The position numbers were made by a program, and so were the translations under genes. From Arthrobacter sp. PAMC 25486 (GTDB lineage: Bacteria; Actinomycetota; Actinomycetes; Actinomycetales; Micrococcaceae): 64,000 nt of DNA. Numbering within the stretch: position 1 is the first letter of the stretch; each line of letters starts with the position of its first letter. The DNA is taken from NCBI RefSeq assembly GCF_000785535.1, contig NZ_CP007595.1, forward strand, positions 2,502,439 to 2,566,438. Direction: 5' to 3'. The notes under the pieces were generated by a model. It did no database searches. It was given only the letters and a program-made list of their open reading frames with translations, and was not told where the DNA came from. Below, one piece after another: positions 18,272-26,203 of this stretch.

Positions 18272-18393
18272 TCCCATCCAGAGCGGCCGAGAGACCTGGC
18301 TTGTTGACGCCGCAGCAACCGTCCAACGTACTGTCCCTGTCCCGCAGGTGCGGCAGTGCAGAGGAACGGTGCTACCGCCAGAAACGATGGAAA
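18272..18393 (+). promoter_or_regulatory. SAM riboswitch (S-box / SAM-I type)
   Basis: The leader holds the conserved SAM-I core. P1 is closed by CCATC (18274-18278) and GATGG (18386-18390); AGAGCGGC with GCCGC forms P2; GCAACC follows P2; GGTGCTACCGCC lies before P1 closes. These line up with the AGAG, GGCAACC and GGTGCCAA blocks of known S-boxes. Its 3' end is 12 bases from the GTG start, with the AAAGGA ribosome site at the edge of P1, suggesting translational control. Confidence 0.85.
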
Positions 18394-18404
18394 GGAATCT
18401 CCTC

Positions 18405-19610
18405 GTGTCTTTAAATACCACCCACATCCGCACCAGCCATGCCGGTTCGCTGCCCCGCACCGCCGCCCTCCTTGCAGCCAATGAGGTCAAGGAAGCCAGG
18501 GGTGTCACGGCAGAATTTGAGGCGCTGCTGGAGGAATCCGTCATTGATGTGGTGGCCCGCCAGAAGGCCGCCGGGATCGACATTGTCAACGACGGCGAGT
18601 TCGGCCACGCCATGTCCGACTCCGTTGATTACGGCGCCTGGTGGTCCTACTCCTTCGCGCGCATGGGCGGCCTGGAACTGGATTCGGACCAGAAATGGGC
18701 TGTGGACGCCGTTGATTCAACACCGGGCAATGTTGCTCTGACGGGCTTTGTGCACCGCCGCGACCGCAACATTTTCGCCGAGGCGTACAACGACCCCACC
18801 TCCGGAATCTTCTCCGCCGGAGCGAAGCTGTTCCCGAAGTGCACCGGCCCCTTGACGTACACCGGGCACGACGCCGTTGCCTCCGACATTAAGAACCTCA
18901 CCACGGGCATGGCCCGGGCAGGCGTCACCGAAGGCTTCGTGGCTGCCCTGTCCCCCGGCAGCGCATCACGCATCTCCAACGAGCACTACGCCACGGAGGA
19001 AGAGTTCATTTACGCCTGTGCCGACGTGCTGCGGCAGGAATACACGGCTATCATCGACGCCGGGCTGACGGTGCAGATCGACGACCCCTCCATTGCCGAA
19101 AACTGGGATCAGGTCTCGCCCGAGCCATCTGTTGAGGATTACCTCAAGTTCACCCAAATCAGGGTTGAGGCACTGAACTATGCGCTGCGCGGCCTGCCGG
19201 AAGAGCAGATCCGCTTCCACCTGTGCTGGGGTTCCTGGCATGGTCCGCACACCACCGATCTGCCGTTCCCCGACCTTGTGGACACCATGCTTATGATCAA
19301 CGCCGGGTCCTACTCTTTTGAAGCAGCCAATGTCCGCCACGAGCATGAGTGGAAGGTGTGGCAGGACACCACGCTGCCCGAAGGCAAGCTGATTGTGCCG
19401 GGCATCGTCTCGCACGCCACCAACGTGGTGGAGCACCCGGAACTGGTGGCGGACCGCATCGAGCGCTTCGCTTCAGTAGTGGGCCGTGAGTCCGTGATTG
19501 CCTCCACCGACTGCGGCCTAGGCGGCCGCGTCCACCCGCAGATTGCCGCCGCCAAACTGGCGACACTGGGCGAAGGTGCCGCACTAGCCAGCAAGCGCCT
19601 CTGGAAATAG
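18405..19610 (+). CDS. Cobalamin-independent methionine synthase family protein (MetE C-terminal type)
   Basis: A 401-residue protein corresponding to the catalytic C-terminal half of MetE, as in the short standalone family. It starts at the substrate motif (TSHAGSLPR), and the zinc-site Cys residues lie in HLCWGSWHG and STDCGLGGR. It probably transfers a methyl group to homocysteine, although the methyl donor in the short family is not settled. The SAM riboswitch directly upstream supports a place in methionine supply. The GTG at 18405 has AAAGGA 8 bases upstream; the longer open frame is non-coding. Confidence 0.88.
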   Translation: MSLNTTHIRTSHAGSLPRTAALLAANEVKEARGVTAEFEALLEESVIDVVARQKAAGIDIVNDGEFGHAMSDSVDYGAWWSYSFARMGGLELDSDQKWAVDAVDSTPGNVALTGFVHRRDRNIFAEAYNDPTSGIFSAGAKLFPKCTGPLTYTGHDAVASDIKNLTTGMARAGVTEGFVAALSPGSASRISNEHYATEEEFIYACADVLRQEYTAIIDAGLTVQIDDPSIAENWDQVSPEPSVEDYLKFTQIRVEALNYALRGLPEEQIRFHLCWGSWHGPHTTDLPFPDLVDTMLMINAGSYSFEAANVRHEHEWKVWQDTTLPEGKLIVPGIVSHATNVVEHPELVADRIERFASVVGRESVIASTDCGLGGRVHPQIAAAKLATLGEGAALASKRLWK

Positions 19611-19617
19611 TCCCCAC

Positions 19618-19666
19618 AACACCAGCGGCTGCGGCAGACATGACGTCCGCTGCAGCCGCTGGTGTG
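19618..19666 (+). terminator. Intrinsic terminator after the methionine synthase gene
   Basis: Long GC-rich inverted repeat with CACCAGCGGCTGC arms followed by TGTTTAT, starting 8 bases after the stop codon. Confidence 0.75.
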
Positions 19667-19683
19667 TTTATGTGTTCGCCGGG

Positions 19684-20196
19684 TCAGGCGTCCACGAATG
19701 ACTCGTCGGCACCTGGCCGGTCGTTGTCCCCGGAATCAGTTTCCGGCTCGTCCTCATCCTCGGCTACGTCGTCTATGTCGACGTAGTCCTCATTGGTGAG
19801 TTCGTCGGTGTAGAGCGCCCAAAACTCGTTGCCGGCTGCGGCTGACGGATCCAGCGCCTGCAACTGATCCTGGAATGATTTCTTGACGGCAGAAAAGTCC
19901 TCGTCGTCCTCGGGGCCCACAGTGTCCCTGTCGATGGAGCCCCACGCAGCAATAATGGGCGCCAAGGTGCCCAGTGAAGAGGCGATCAAGGATTCCTCGT
20001 CCTCGCAGACAAACAGCACTGCCCCGGTCTTGCGATTGACCACGACAAATTGAAAATCGCCGTCGTTGCACACGATTGCACGCCCGCCAGCGTCGTCGGC
20101 GAAGGGTGGTTTGAGCCAGTCACCGTCCAACGGCACGTCTTCCAACGCAACCGGATACATCGTTTCCAACACCGACCAGATCTCGGAGTCGTTCAT
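19684..20196 (-). CDS. Acidic hypothetical protein
   Basis: A 170-residue cytosolic protein. The N-terminal two thirds look folded (FQFVVVNRKTGAVLFVCEDEE), and the C-terminal 40 residues are almost all acidic. The layout is faintly like SUKH/SMI1-type proteins, but not enough to assign. The stop is close to the converging methionine synthase terminator. The ATG at 20196 is preceded by GAGGA. No operon partner. Confidence 0.6.
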   Translation of the reverse strand: MNDSEIWSVLETMYPVALEDVPLDGDWLKPPFADDAGGRAIVCNDGDFQFVVVNRKTGAVLFVCEDEESLIASSLGTLAPIIAAWGSIDRDTVGPEDDEDFSAVKKSFQDQLQALDPSAAAGNEFWALYTDELTNEDYVDIDDVAEDEDEPETDSGDNDRPGADESFVDA

Positions 20197-20258
20197 GATT
20201 TCCTCCTGCCCTTAGTCTTGACCCTAATCACAGCCGGTATCCGCGTCAACGGGGAGTT

Positions 20259-21065
20259 TCAGCCCGCCGGGAGCACCTCGGAGCTGCTGTCAAAACGGCG
20301 GTTGAGCAGCACGGGCAAGAACTCACGCACTTCTTCAATGCGCCTGTGCGTGACGTCGGCCGTGGCCACACCTTCGGCCTCGTCGTTGAGGAAATCCGTC
20401 GGAATGCCCATGGGGTCAAGGATGGCCGAATGGCCGATGCAGTGGTCGCTGGAGGTGCCTGCGGCCGCCACCCAGCAGGTGTTTTCAATGGCCCGGGCTT
20501 TGAGCAGCGTCTCCCAGTGCTCGATCTTGTGCTCGCCCTTGAACCAGGCGGCCGAGACACAGAGCAGGTCCACGCCGGAGACTGCCAGCGTGCGGGCCAA
20601 TTCGGGGAAGCGGATGTCATAGCAGGTCATGATACCCACCTTGAAGCCACCAATTTCCACAATGGTGACACCGCGGTCGCTGGGCTTGATCCGGGTTGAT
20701 TCTTGGTAGGAAAAGGCGTCGTAGAGGTGCAGCTTGCGGTAGGTGCCAAGGATTTCCCCGTCATCACCAACCGCCACCACGGTATTGTACGGGCGGGCCT
20801 CCCCACTGGATTCGTAGCCGCCGGCGATGACGGCAATCCCCACGTCGGAGGCAATCATGGACAGTCCTTGGACAAACGTGGTCCAGTGAGCATCAACGGC
20901 TGCGGAAAAATCGCCCTTGATCCGTCCCACCGAGAACATGGCTTCTTCCGGGAACACCACCAGCTTGCCGCCATCCTGTGCCGCAGCAACGGAAAGCCTG
21001 CGCATCGTGGCCAGGTTTTCAACAACATCTGCACCTGGATTGAACTGTCCAACGCTGACCTTCAT
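20259..21065 (-). CDS. Carbon-nitrogen hydrolase (nitrilase superfamily)
   Basis: A 268-residue amidase-like enzyme with the complete Glu-Lys-Cys triad: Glu in VFPEEAM, Lys in YRKLHLYDAF, Cys in MTCYDIRFPE. It resembles the Nit1/Nit2-type omega-amidase and deaminated-glutathione amidase branch, so a repair or amide-hydrolysis role is likely; the substrate is not determined. The ATG at 21065 is chosen because GGAGAGG stands before it. Single gene. Confidence 0.9.
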   Translation of the reverse strand: MKVSVGQFNPGADVVENLATMRRLSVAAAQDGGKLVVFPEEAMFSVGRIKGDFSAAVDAHWTTFVQGLSMIASDVGIAVIAGGYESSGEARPYNTVVAVGDDGEILGTYRKLHLYDAFSYQESTRIKPSDRGVTIVEIGGFKVGIMTCYDIRFPELARTLAVSGVDLLCVSAAWFKGEHKIEHWETLLKARAIENTCWVAAAGTSSDHCIGHSAILDPMGIPTDFLNDEAEGVATADVTHRRIEEVREFLPVLLNRRFDSSSEVLPAG

Positions 21066-21156
21066 GGCAATGGGCCTCTCCACTCGATTCCTTGTACATC
21101 CAGCCTAGCCGCCCTGGCCGCGGCCGCACCACGGCGGTGCGCAGTAGGACGCACGG

Positions 21157-21534
21157 TTGAAGACTATTGGGCTGTTGGGTGGCATGAGTCGGCACGGGAC
21201 CGGCCCGGCGGGCTCCACTCGGCCCGCCGCGTCATGGCGTACATGGACTTTTCCAACATTGAGGCGCTGCAGTCCAGGGGACACCGCCGGGAAACTGTTG
21301 GCCCTGGAAACGCAGCGGCGTGAGGCGGTGGGCCTGCTGGGCACCGCGTTCACCATGGAGGAGGACTTTTACCAGGGCCGCATCGCCGGACACGGCGTGG
21401 ACGGGCTAGTTCTCGACGCCGGCCAGCGAGCGGAGTGTCCCGGATCATTTACAGCTGGTGCGCGGCGTGGTTTCCCCACCACCCGCCTGACTGCCGAGGC
21501 CGCGGTTCGGCTGGTGCTGGGAGACGGTGCCTGA
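21157..21534 (+). pseudogene. Degraded aspartate/glutamate racemase-family gene
   Basis: Pieces of the family are visible in different frames and in the right order: MKTIGLLGGMS at the start, GGLHSARRVM and DFSNIEALQS in a second frame, LLGTAFTMEEDFYQGR back in the first, RIIYSWC in a third, and TRLTAEAAVRL at the end. The total is about 380 bp against roughly 700 bp for an intact gene, so several internal deletions have occurred. No functional enzyme is expected. Confidence 0.75.
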
Positions 21535-21545
21535 AGCACCCCAGC

Positions 21546-21594
21546 AAAAAGGGAAGGACGACGGCGGAACTTAAGTTCCGCCGTCGTCCTTCCC
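21546..21594 (-). terminator. Terminator of purA: perfect 44-bp palindrome
   Basis: Perfect inverted repeat with 22-base arms and no true loop (21551-21594), arms beginning GGGAAGGACGACGGCGG. An AAAAA at 21546-21550 gives the U-tract in the purA direction. It lies 22 bases beyond the purA stop and overlaps nothing coding. Confidence 0.9.
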
Positions 21595-21615
21595 AAGCGC
21601 TGTGGTCAGCGCGAG

Positions 21616-22908
21616 TTATTTGTCGTTGATCAGGTCGTGGCGCACGATGGTCTGGTCGCGGTCCGGGCCCACGCCGATGGCGGAGATCCGGGTGCCGGAT
21701 ATGCCCTCGAGGGCCAGGATGTAGTTGCGCGCGTTCTCGGGCAGATCTTCCATGGTGCGGGCCGTGGTGATGTCCTCGGTCCAGCCCGGGAAGTACTCGA
21801 AAATGGGCTTGGCGTGGTGGAATTCGGTCTGCGTCATGGGCATTTCGTCATGGCGCACGCCGTCCACGTCATAGGCAACACAGACGGGGATCGACTCGAT
21901 GTTGGTGAGCACGTCCAGCTTGGTGACGAAGTAGTCCGTGAAGCCGTTGACGCGCGAGGCGTGGCGGGCCAGGACGGCGTCGTACCAGCCGCAGCGGCGC
22001 GGGCGGCCGGTGTTGACACCGAATTCGCCGCCGGTTGTCTGCAGGTAGATGCCCATGTCATCGAAGAGTTCCGTGGGGAACGGGCCGGCGCCAACACGCG
22101 TGGTGTAGGCCTTGATGATGCCCACGGAACGGGTGATGCGGGTGGGGCCGATGCCCGAACCAACCGACGCGCCACCGGCGGTCGGGTTGGAGGAGGTGAC
22201 GAACGGGTAGGTGCCGTGGTCCACGTCCAGGAACGTGGCCTGGCCGCCTTCCATGAGCACTACTTCCCCGCGATCCAGGGCTTCATTCAACACATAGGTT
22301 GCGTCAATGACCATGGGCCGCACGCGCTCGGCGAAGGCGAGGAAGTACTCCACGATCTCTTCAACTTCAACGTTGCGGCGGTTGTACACCTTCACCAGCA
22401 GCTGGTTCTTCTGCTTGAGCGAACCCTCCACCTTTTGGCGCAGGATGGACTCGTCAAAAAGGTCCTGGACGCGGATGCCCAGGCGGGCCACCTTGTCCAT
22501 GTAGGCCGGGCCAATGCCGCGGCCGGTGGTGCCTATGGCGCGGCTGCCCAGGAACCGCTCGGTGACCTTGTCCAGCACCTGGTGGTACGGGGCCACCAGG
22601 TGGGCGTTGGCGGAAATGCGCAGCTTGGACGTGTCCGCACCGCGGGCTTCCAAGCCCTCGATTTCCTCAAACAACGCCTCGAGGTTCACCACGCAGCCGT
22701 TGCCGATGATGGGCACTGCGTTGGGGCTCAAAATTCCGGCGGGAAGGAGCTTGAGCTCATACTTCTCACCGCCGACAACTACTGTGTGTCCTGCGTTGTT
22801 GCCACCATTGGGCTTCACAACATAGTCGACCAAACCACCTAGAAGATCTGTGGCCTTGCCTTTACCTTCGTCACCCCACTGGGCGCCGACGATTACGATT
22901 GCTGGCAT
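21616..22908 (-). CDS. purA: Adenylosuccinate synthetase
   Basis: A 430-residue GTP-dependent enzyme of AMP synthesis from IMP and aspartate. The GTP-binding N-terminus ([11 protein letters not shown]) with the catalytic Asp and the NNAGHTVV loop are intact, and [11 protein letters not shown] is present. The ATG at 22908 starts the conserved [10 protein letters not shown] and follows a GGGGGAGGG site; the open frame extends further upstream but is not conserved. Monocistronic, with its own terminator. Confidence 0.97.
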   Translation of the reverse strand: MPAIVIVGAQWGDEGKGKATDLLGGLVDYVVKPNGGNNAGHTVVVGGEKYELKLLPAGILSPNAVPIIGNGCVVNLEALFEEIEGLEARGADTSKLRISANAHLVAPYHQVLDKVTERFLGSRAIGTTGRGIGPAYMDKVARLGIRVQDLFDESILRQKVEGSLKQKNQLLVKVYNRRNVEVEEIVEYFLAFAERVRPMVIDATYVLNEALDRGEVVLMEGGQATFLDVDHGTYPFVTSSNPTAGGASVGSGIGPTRITRSVGIIKAYTTRVGAGPFPTELFDDMGIYLQTTGGEFGVNTGRPRRCGWYDAVLARHASRVNGFTDYFVTKLDVLTNIESIPVCVAYDVDGVRHDEMPMTQTEFHHAKPIFEYFPGWTEDITTARTMEDLPENARNYILALEGISGTRISAIGVGPDRDQTIVRHDLINDK

Positions 22909-23142
22909 GGGACCCTCCCCCTTGCTCATAAGTTGAGCCGGCGCTGCAGCATGCGGCGGAGGTTCCACCGCACAGCGTCCGGGCACGAAAATGCCCCTTG
23001 GGAACCACTGGCCAGCACTGGCTTTTGACGCCGGCTGGCAAACGATCAAGGGGGTCTTACGTCCCGAGTTTACCGGAATGCCCACCACGGCGCACATTGG
23101 CGCCATTACATGAACGACGGCTGAGCCCCCTCCCCGCCTATC

Positions 23143-23206
23143 CTCGACGCTCCTTCCCCTTTCAGGGTGTTCCGCTCGACGCTCCTTCCCTTTCGGGATG
23201 TTTTCA
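23143..23206. repeat. Two tandem copies of a 32-bp unit
   Basis: CTCGACGCTCCTTCCC followed by TTTC and GGG begins at 23143 and again at 23175. The copies differ by a few substitutions and one base in length. No coding role. Confidence 0.7.
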
Positions 23207-23220
23207 CAAACACCACGTCA

Positions 23221-23271
23221 TTTAGTGTCGCTAGGACAGCAAAAGAGATATGCTGTCCCTACGACACTAAA
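23221..23271. promoter_or_regulatory. Probable operator: two opposed 20-bp sites ahead of the SDR-marR operon
   Basis: Left arm 23221-23241 and right arm 23251-23271 are inverted copies (18 of 21 positions). Each arm contains its own smaller dyad, TGTC-n5-GACA, so this looks like two binding sites in opposite orientation. It ends 36 bases before the SDR start, a natural position for the MarR encoded in the same operon. Confidence 0.6.
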
Positions 23272-23306
23272 TATTTCGCAACCGCTCGCAAACGCCAGGA
23301 GAAGTC

Positions 23307-24050
23307 ATGATCTTTGTAAACAAAACCGCCGTGGTCACCGCAGCCGGGGCAGGAATTGGCCGCGCGATTGCGCTCCGGTTGGCGAGTGAGGGAGCCGCCG
23401 TCGTGGTTTCTGACATCAACGACGGGGCCGGTGCGGAAACTGTCGATCTAATCACCGCCGCCGGTGGCCGGGCCGCCTACAAGCACGCCGACGTCAGCAT
23501 TGCCGGGGACGTTGACTCTCTCATAGCGTTCACGCTCGAGACTTTTGGCGGGCTGGATTTGGCCGTCAACAACGCCGGCGTCGGGGCCATGCCCCAGCGG
23601 TTGGAGAGCACATCTGAGGCCGACTGGGACCGCGTCGTCAACATCACGCTGCGCGGAACATTCTTGGCCCTGAAGACGCAGATTGCCCACTTCCGTGCCA
23701 ATGGCGGCGGTGCCGTGGTCAACATTGCCTCGACCGCCGGAATCTCAGCCACCCCGACGCTGACGCCCTATGGCGCTGCCAAGCACGGTGTTGTCAGCCT
23801 GACGCGCAGCGTTGCAATGGAAAATGCCGAGCACGGCATCCGCGTCAACGCCGTGGCGCCCGGCGCCATCGAAACCGCAGCCCTGGCGTCACTTCCCGCA
23901 GAAGCCAGGGAGGGCTACGCTGCAGTGATCCCCATGAAGCGCCTGGGCCAGCCCGAAGAAATTGCCAATGCCGTTAGTTGGCTGTTGTCCGAGGAGGCCA
24001 GCTTCGTGACTGGCGTGGTGCTGCCGGTTGATGGCGGAACCAGTGCCTAG
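23307..24050 (+). CDS. SDR family oxidoreductase
   Basis: A 247-residue classical short-chain dehydrogenase. The cofactor site TAAGAGIGRA, NNAG, the catalytic Ser in ASTAGIS and YGAAK are all present, with a C-terminal end typical of FabG-like enzymes (VLPVDGGTSA). The ATG at 23307 follows AGGAGAAG. First gene of a three-gene operon with a MarR regulator and a second SDR; the MarR start overlaps its 3' end. The substrate is unknown; MarR control suggests an aromatic compound or a hydroxysteroid. Confidence 0.92.
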   Translation: MIFVNKTAVVTAAGAGIGRAIALRLASEGAAVVVSDINDGAGAETVDLITAAGGRAAYKHADVSIAGDVDSLIAFTLETFGGLDLAVNNAGVGAMPQRLESTSEADWDRVVNITLRGTFLALKTQIAHFRANGGGAVVNIASTAGISATPTLTPYGAAKHGVVSLTRSVAMENAEHGIRVNAVAPGAIETAALASLPAEAREGYAAVIPMKRLGQPEEIANAVSWLLSEEASFVTGVVLPVDGGTSA

Positions 24051-24564
24051 TTCAGGCAGCTACCAAGAAGCGCTCATGGCTTCATTGACCCGGATCATTG
24101 GGGAATGGACGGCGCCTGACTTTCTGTCCGCCGTCGTGGCCAGGGAGGGCGTGGACCTGGATCCGGCCGCCATCACAATGATCACGTTCCTGTCCGCGGA
24201 CGGCCCCATGCGCCCGTCCGCACTGGCCAAGAAGATGGTCACCGGAGCGTCCAACGTGAGCAAGGTTGTAGCCCGGCTGAGCGATTCCGGCATGGTCGAC
24301 AGAATTCCGGATCCCGTCGACGCCCGCGCAAGTCTGGTGAACCTGACCGTCGCCGGGCATCGCGTGGCACAGTCGTTCGTCCGCGCCGGAGACGGCCTCG
24401 TGGAGGACCTCCTGCGGGATTGGTCCCCGGATGAACGCACGGAGCTTGTGCGCATGCTTGCGAAATTGGAGCAATCCACCGTTAGTTTTTCGACTCAACT
24501 TCGAGCGAACCACACACGTCCCGAGCCATCTGCGCCGGGAGATACTGAAGGAGCAATGCAATGA
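24031..24564 (+). CDS. MarR-family transcriptional regulator
   Basis: A 177-residue winged-helix regulator with the helix-turn-helix at about residues 64-88 (RPSALAKKMVTGASNVSKVV) and the wing DPVDARASLVNLT. It overlaps the upstream SDR gene by 20 bases and the downstream SDR by 4 (ATGA), so it is translationally coupled to both. The start is uncertain: ATG at 24031 or GTG at 24043. It probably represses its own operon through the inverted repeat at 23221-23271. Confidence 0.87.
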   Translation: MAEPVPSSGSYQEALMASLTRIIGEWTAPDFLSAVVAREGVDLDPAAITMITFLSADGPMRPSALAKKMVTGASNVSKVVARLSDSGMVDRIPDPVDARASLVNLTVAGHRVAQSFVRAGDGLVEDLLRDWSPDERTELVRMLAKLEQSTVSFSTQLRANHTRPEPSAPGDTEGAMQ

Positions 24565-25361
24565 CTGCCACCGCATCCAACCGTACCTACATCATCACCG
24601 GAGCCGGCTCGGGAATCGGACTGGCCACCGCCGAACTATTGCGCGAACGCGGCGCAACTGTCGTGGGCGTTGACCTCAAGGGGGCCGACGTCCAAGCCGA
24701 TCTGGGCAGCACCGAGGGACGCAGGGCCGCAGCCGAAGCCGCTTTGGCGGCAGCCGGCGGAACAGTCGATGCCGTGATCGCCTGCGCCGGCATCTCCGCG
24801 CCCATCCCGCTGACCGCCAGCGTGAACTTCTTCGGTGTCACCGAATTCCTGGAGCACCTGGCACCCTCGCTGGCCAAAAGCGCAAGCCCGCGTGCCGCCG
24901 TCGTCAGTTCCATGGCCTCATTGCAGCCCAACTCCACCGAACAGGTTGAGGCCATGCTGGCAGGCGACGAGACAAGGGCCGTGGAAATCGGGGCCGCACT
25001 GGCCGAACAGGGCCCGGAGTCCGGGTACCTGAACTACCCCTCGAGCAAGCGGGCGCTGAGCCGCTGGGTGCGCCGCGAATCGATCAGCCCTCGCTACGCC
25101 GGGGCCGGAATCCCGCTGAACGCGGTGGCCCCGGGAACTGTCATTTCCGCCATGACGGCAGCAATGCTGGCCACACCGGAGGGCCGGGCCATGGTGGACG
25201 CGGCCGTTCCCATGCCTCTGAACGGCCACTCCGACGCGGTGGTCATTGCCAAGCTGCTCGCGTGGCTCACCAGTGAAGAGAACACCCACACCACGGGCCA
25301 GACCATCTACATCGACGGCGGGGCCGACGCCACGCTGCGCGGGGACGATATCTGGAACTAA
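24561..25361 (+). CDS. SDR family oxidoreductase (hydroxysteroid dehydrogenase-like)
   Basis: A 266-residue short-chain dehydrogenase: cofactor motif TGAGSGIGLA, ACAGIS, Ser in VVSSMASLQ, and the Tyr/Lys of NYPSSK. A long insertion between the Ser and Tyr (about residues 117-150) and the overall layout resemble 3-alpha-hydroxysteroid dehydrogenase/carbonyl reductases. GAAGGAG lies 7 bases before the ATG. Last gene of the SDR-marR-SDR operon; its two oxidoreductases probably act in one pathway. Confidence 0.9.
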   Translation: MTATASNRTYIITGAGSGIGLATAELLRERGATVVGVDLKGADVQADLGSTEGRRAAAEAALAAAGGTVDAVIACAGISAPIPLTASVNFFGVTEFLEHLAPSLAKSASPRAAVVSSMASLQPNSTEQVEAMLAGDETRAVEIGAALAEQGPESGYLNYPSSKRALSRWVRRESISPRYAGAGIPLNAVAPGTVISAMTAAMLATPEGRAMVDAAVPMPLNGHSDAVVIAKLLAWLTSEENTHTTGQTIYIDGGADATLRGDDIWN

Positions 25362-25370
25362 TCTGTCCCC

Positions 25371-25392
25371 ATCGAGGACGCACTTGTTGGAC
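25371..25392 (+). repeat. Dispersed 22-nt repeat, copy A
   Basis: ATCGAGGACGCACTTG followed by TTGGAC. The same 22 bases recur at 29510-29531 (reverse) and, with one change, at 31335-31356. Immediately downstream is a hairpin, GGAC-CGAC with GTCG-A-GTCC. Confidence 0.75.
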
Positions 25393-25399
25393 CGACTTT

Positions 25400-25520
25400 G
25401 ATGTCGAGTCCGGAGCTCCGTGTCACTAGTCCGGGTTTCGTGTCACCAGCCTGCCACCAGGCCCAGGTTAGTGCCACCAGTCATGGGTCATGCTGGGCTG
25501 GACGCATGACTGGGGATCAC
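25400..25520. repeat. Short iterated motif and hairpin, possible IS-end relic
   Basis: Three copies of a GTGtCACyAG-like decamer (near 25422, 25441 and 25471) are followed by the inverted repeat CCAGTCATGGGTC / GACGCATGACTGG (25477-25489 and 25501-25513, 12 of 13 pairs). Multiple short repeats ending in a dyad resemble the end of a transposable element, but no transposase remains nearby. Confidence 0.35.
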
Positions 25521-25614
25521 TGACTAGACGGTGTTCTGTGCGTCCCGAAAGGGGAACGTTCTATAGGACGGCCCTAATTGACTCCAACGCGGCTGAACTG
25601 ACATCCTCGATTAC

Positions 25615-25815
25615 ATGCGTCCAAACCTGATCGTCATCACGAGTATCGTTGTCACCCTTGCCGCAAACATCGCCTTGGACGTATACACAGATATTCCCAT
25701 GCTGATTCGTTGGACTGTAGCGGTTGGCTTTGGGCTGGTCGTCACCTTCGCACTGAGTAAGTTGTCCAAATTCCGGCATAAACGAAATACCAACGATGCA
25801 TTGGTCCGCCCGTAG
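25615..25815 (+). CDS. Small membrane protein, two predicted helices
   Basis: A 66-residue hydrophobic protein: helix one at about residues 4-22 (LIVITSIVVTLAANIALDV), helix two about 28-47, then a basic tail (KLSKFRHKRN). That is a well-formed topology for a small inner-membrane protein. No clear ribosome site precedes the ATG, so translation is less certain. Function unknown. Confidence 0.4.
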   Translation: MRPNLIVITSIVVTLAANIALDVYTDIPMLIRWTVAVGFGLVVTFALSKLSKFRHKRNTNDALVRP

Positions 25816-26007
25816 GCAAGCAACGGATCAAACTTCCAATACCGGGCTTGTCGTGGGCGGCACCAGCAACCGTGCAATAGCGCAGCCCCAATTTCTGTCC
25901 TCACCAATTAGGGAACCCTGAGCAGGACGGTGGGTATGGCGTGAGGTATTCCGGTTCTTAGGGTGCCAGTTTTACCTGCGATGTCATTTGCGTGAAAGAA
26001 CTTTCCT

Positions 26008-26145
26008 TTACACGAGGACTATGACCACAAGGCACACGACAAACAGTGCGGCGTAGCTGGACTTAACGAGTGCCCCATTTCCGTTGAAGATCATCGCCAT
26101 GCTGAGGGCAGCTAAGAATGCGAAGCCAATTTTCCAGGCTTTCAA
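26008..26145 (-). CDS. Very small membrane protein (45 residues)
   Basis: A short frame starting with TTG at 26145, with a GGGGAG site 4-5 bases upstream. It encodes a basic start (KAWK), one hydrophobic helix, a short polar turn (NGNG) and a second hydrophobic helix (FVVCLVVIVLV) that ends the protein. The ribosome site and two-helix pattern support translation. It lies upstream of the kinase-like gene on the same strand order but separated by it. Function unknown. Confidence 0.45.
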   Translation of the reverse strand: MKAWKIGFAFLAALSMAMIFNGNGALVKSSYAALFVVCLVVIVLV

Positions 26146-26203
26146 GATGCTCCCCTATGGTCAGATTCTCCAGTGGACACTGGATGGTCTACAAGGGGAA
26201 CCT

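Larger units (their letters stand above)
22909..23306. other. purA / SDR divergent intergenic region
   Basis: 398 bases without a gene. It contains two direct copies of a 32-bp unit beginning CTCGACGCTCCTTCCC (23143 and 23175) and, nearer the SDR start, a 21-bp-arm inverted repeat (annotated separately). The purA promoter should lie at its left end. Confidence 0.5.

Noticed and set aside
17691..18404. Long upstream extension of the methionine synthase frame
   Set aside because: It overlaps the CoA-binding gene in antisense and the riboswitch; a GTG with a ribosome site at 18405 fits the family start.
21637..22842. A 401-codon open frame on the plus strand
   Set aside because: Antisense to purA, same reasoning.
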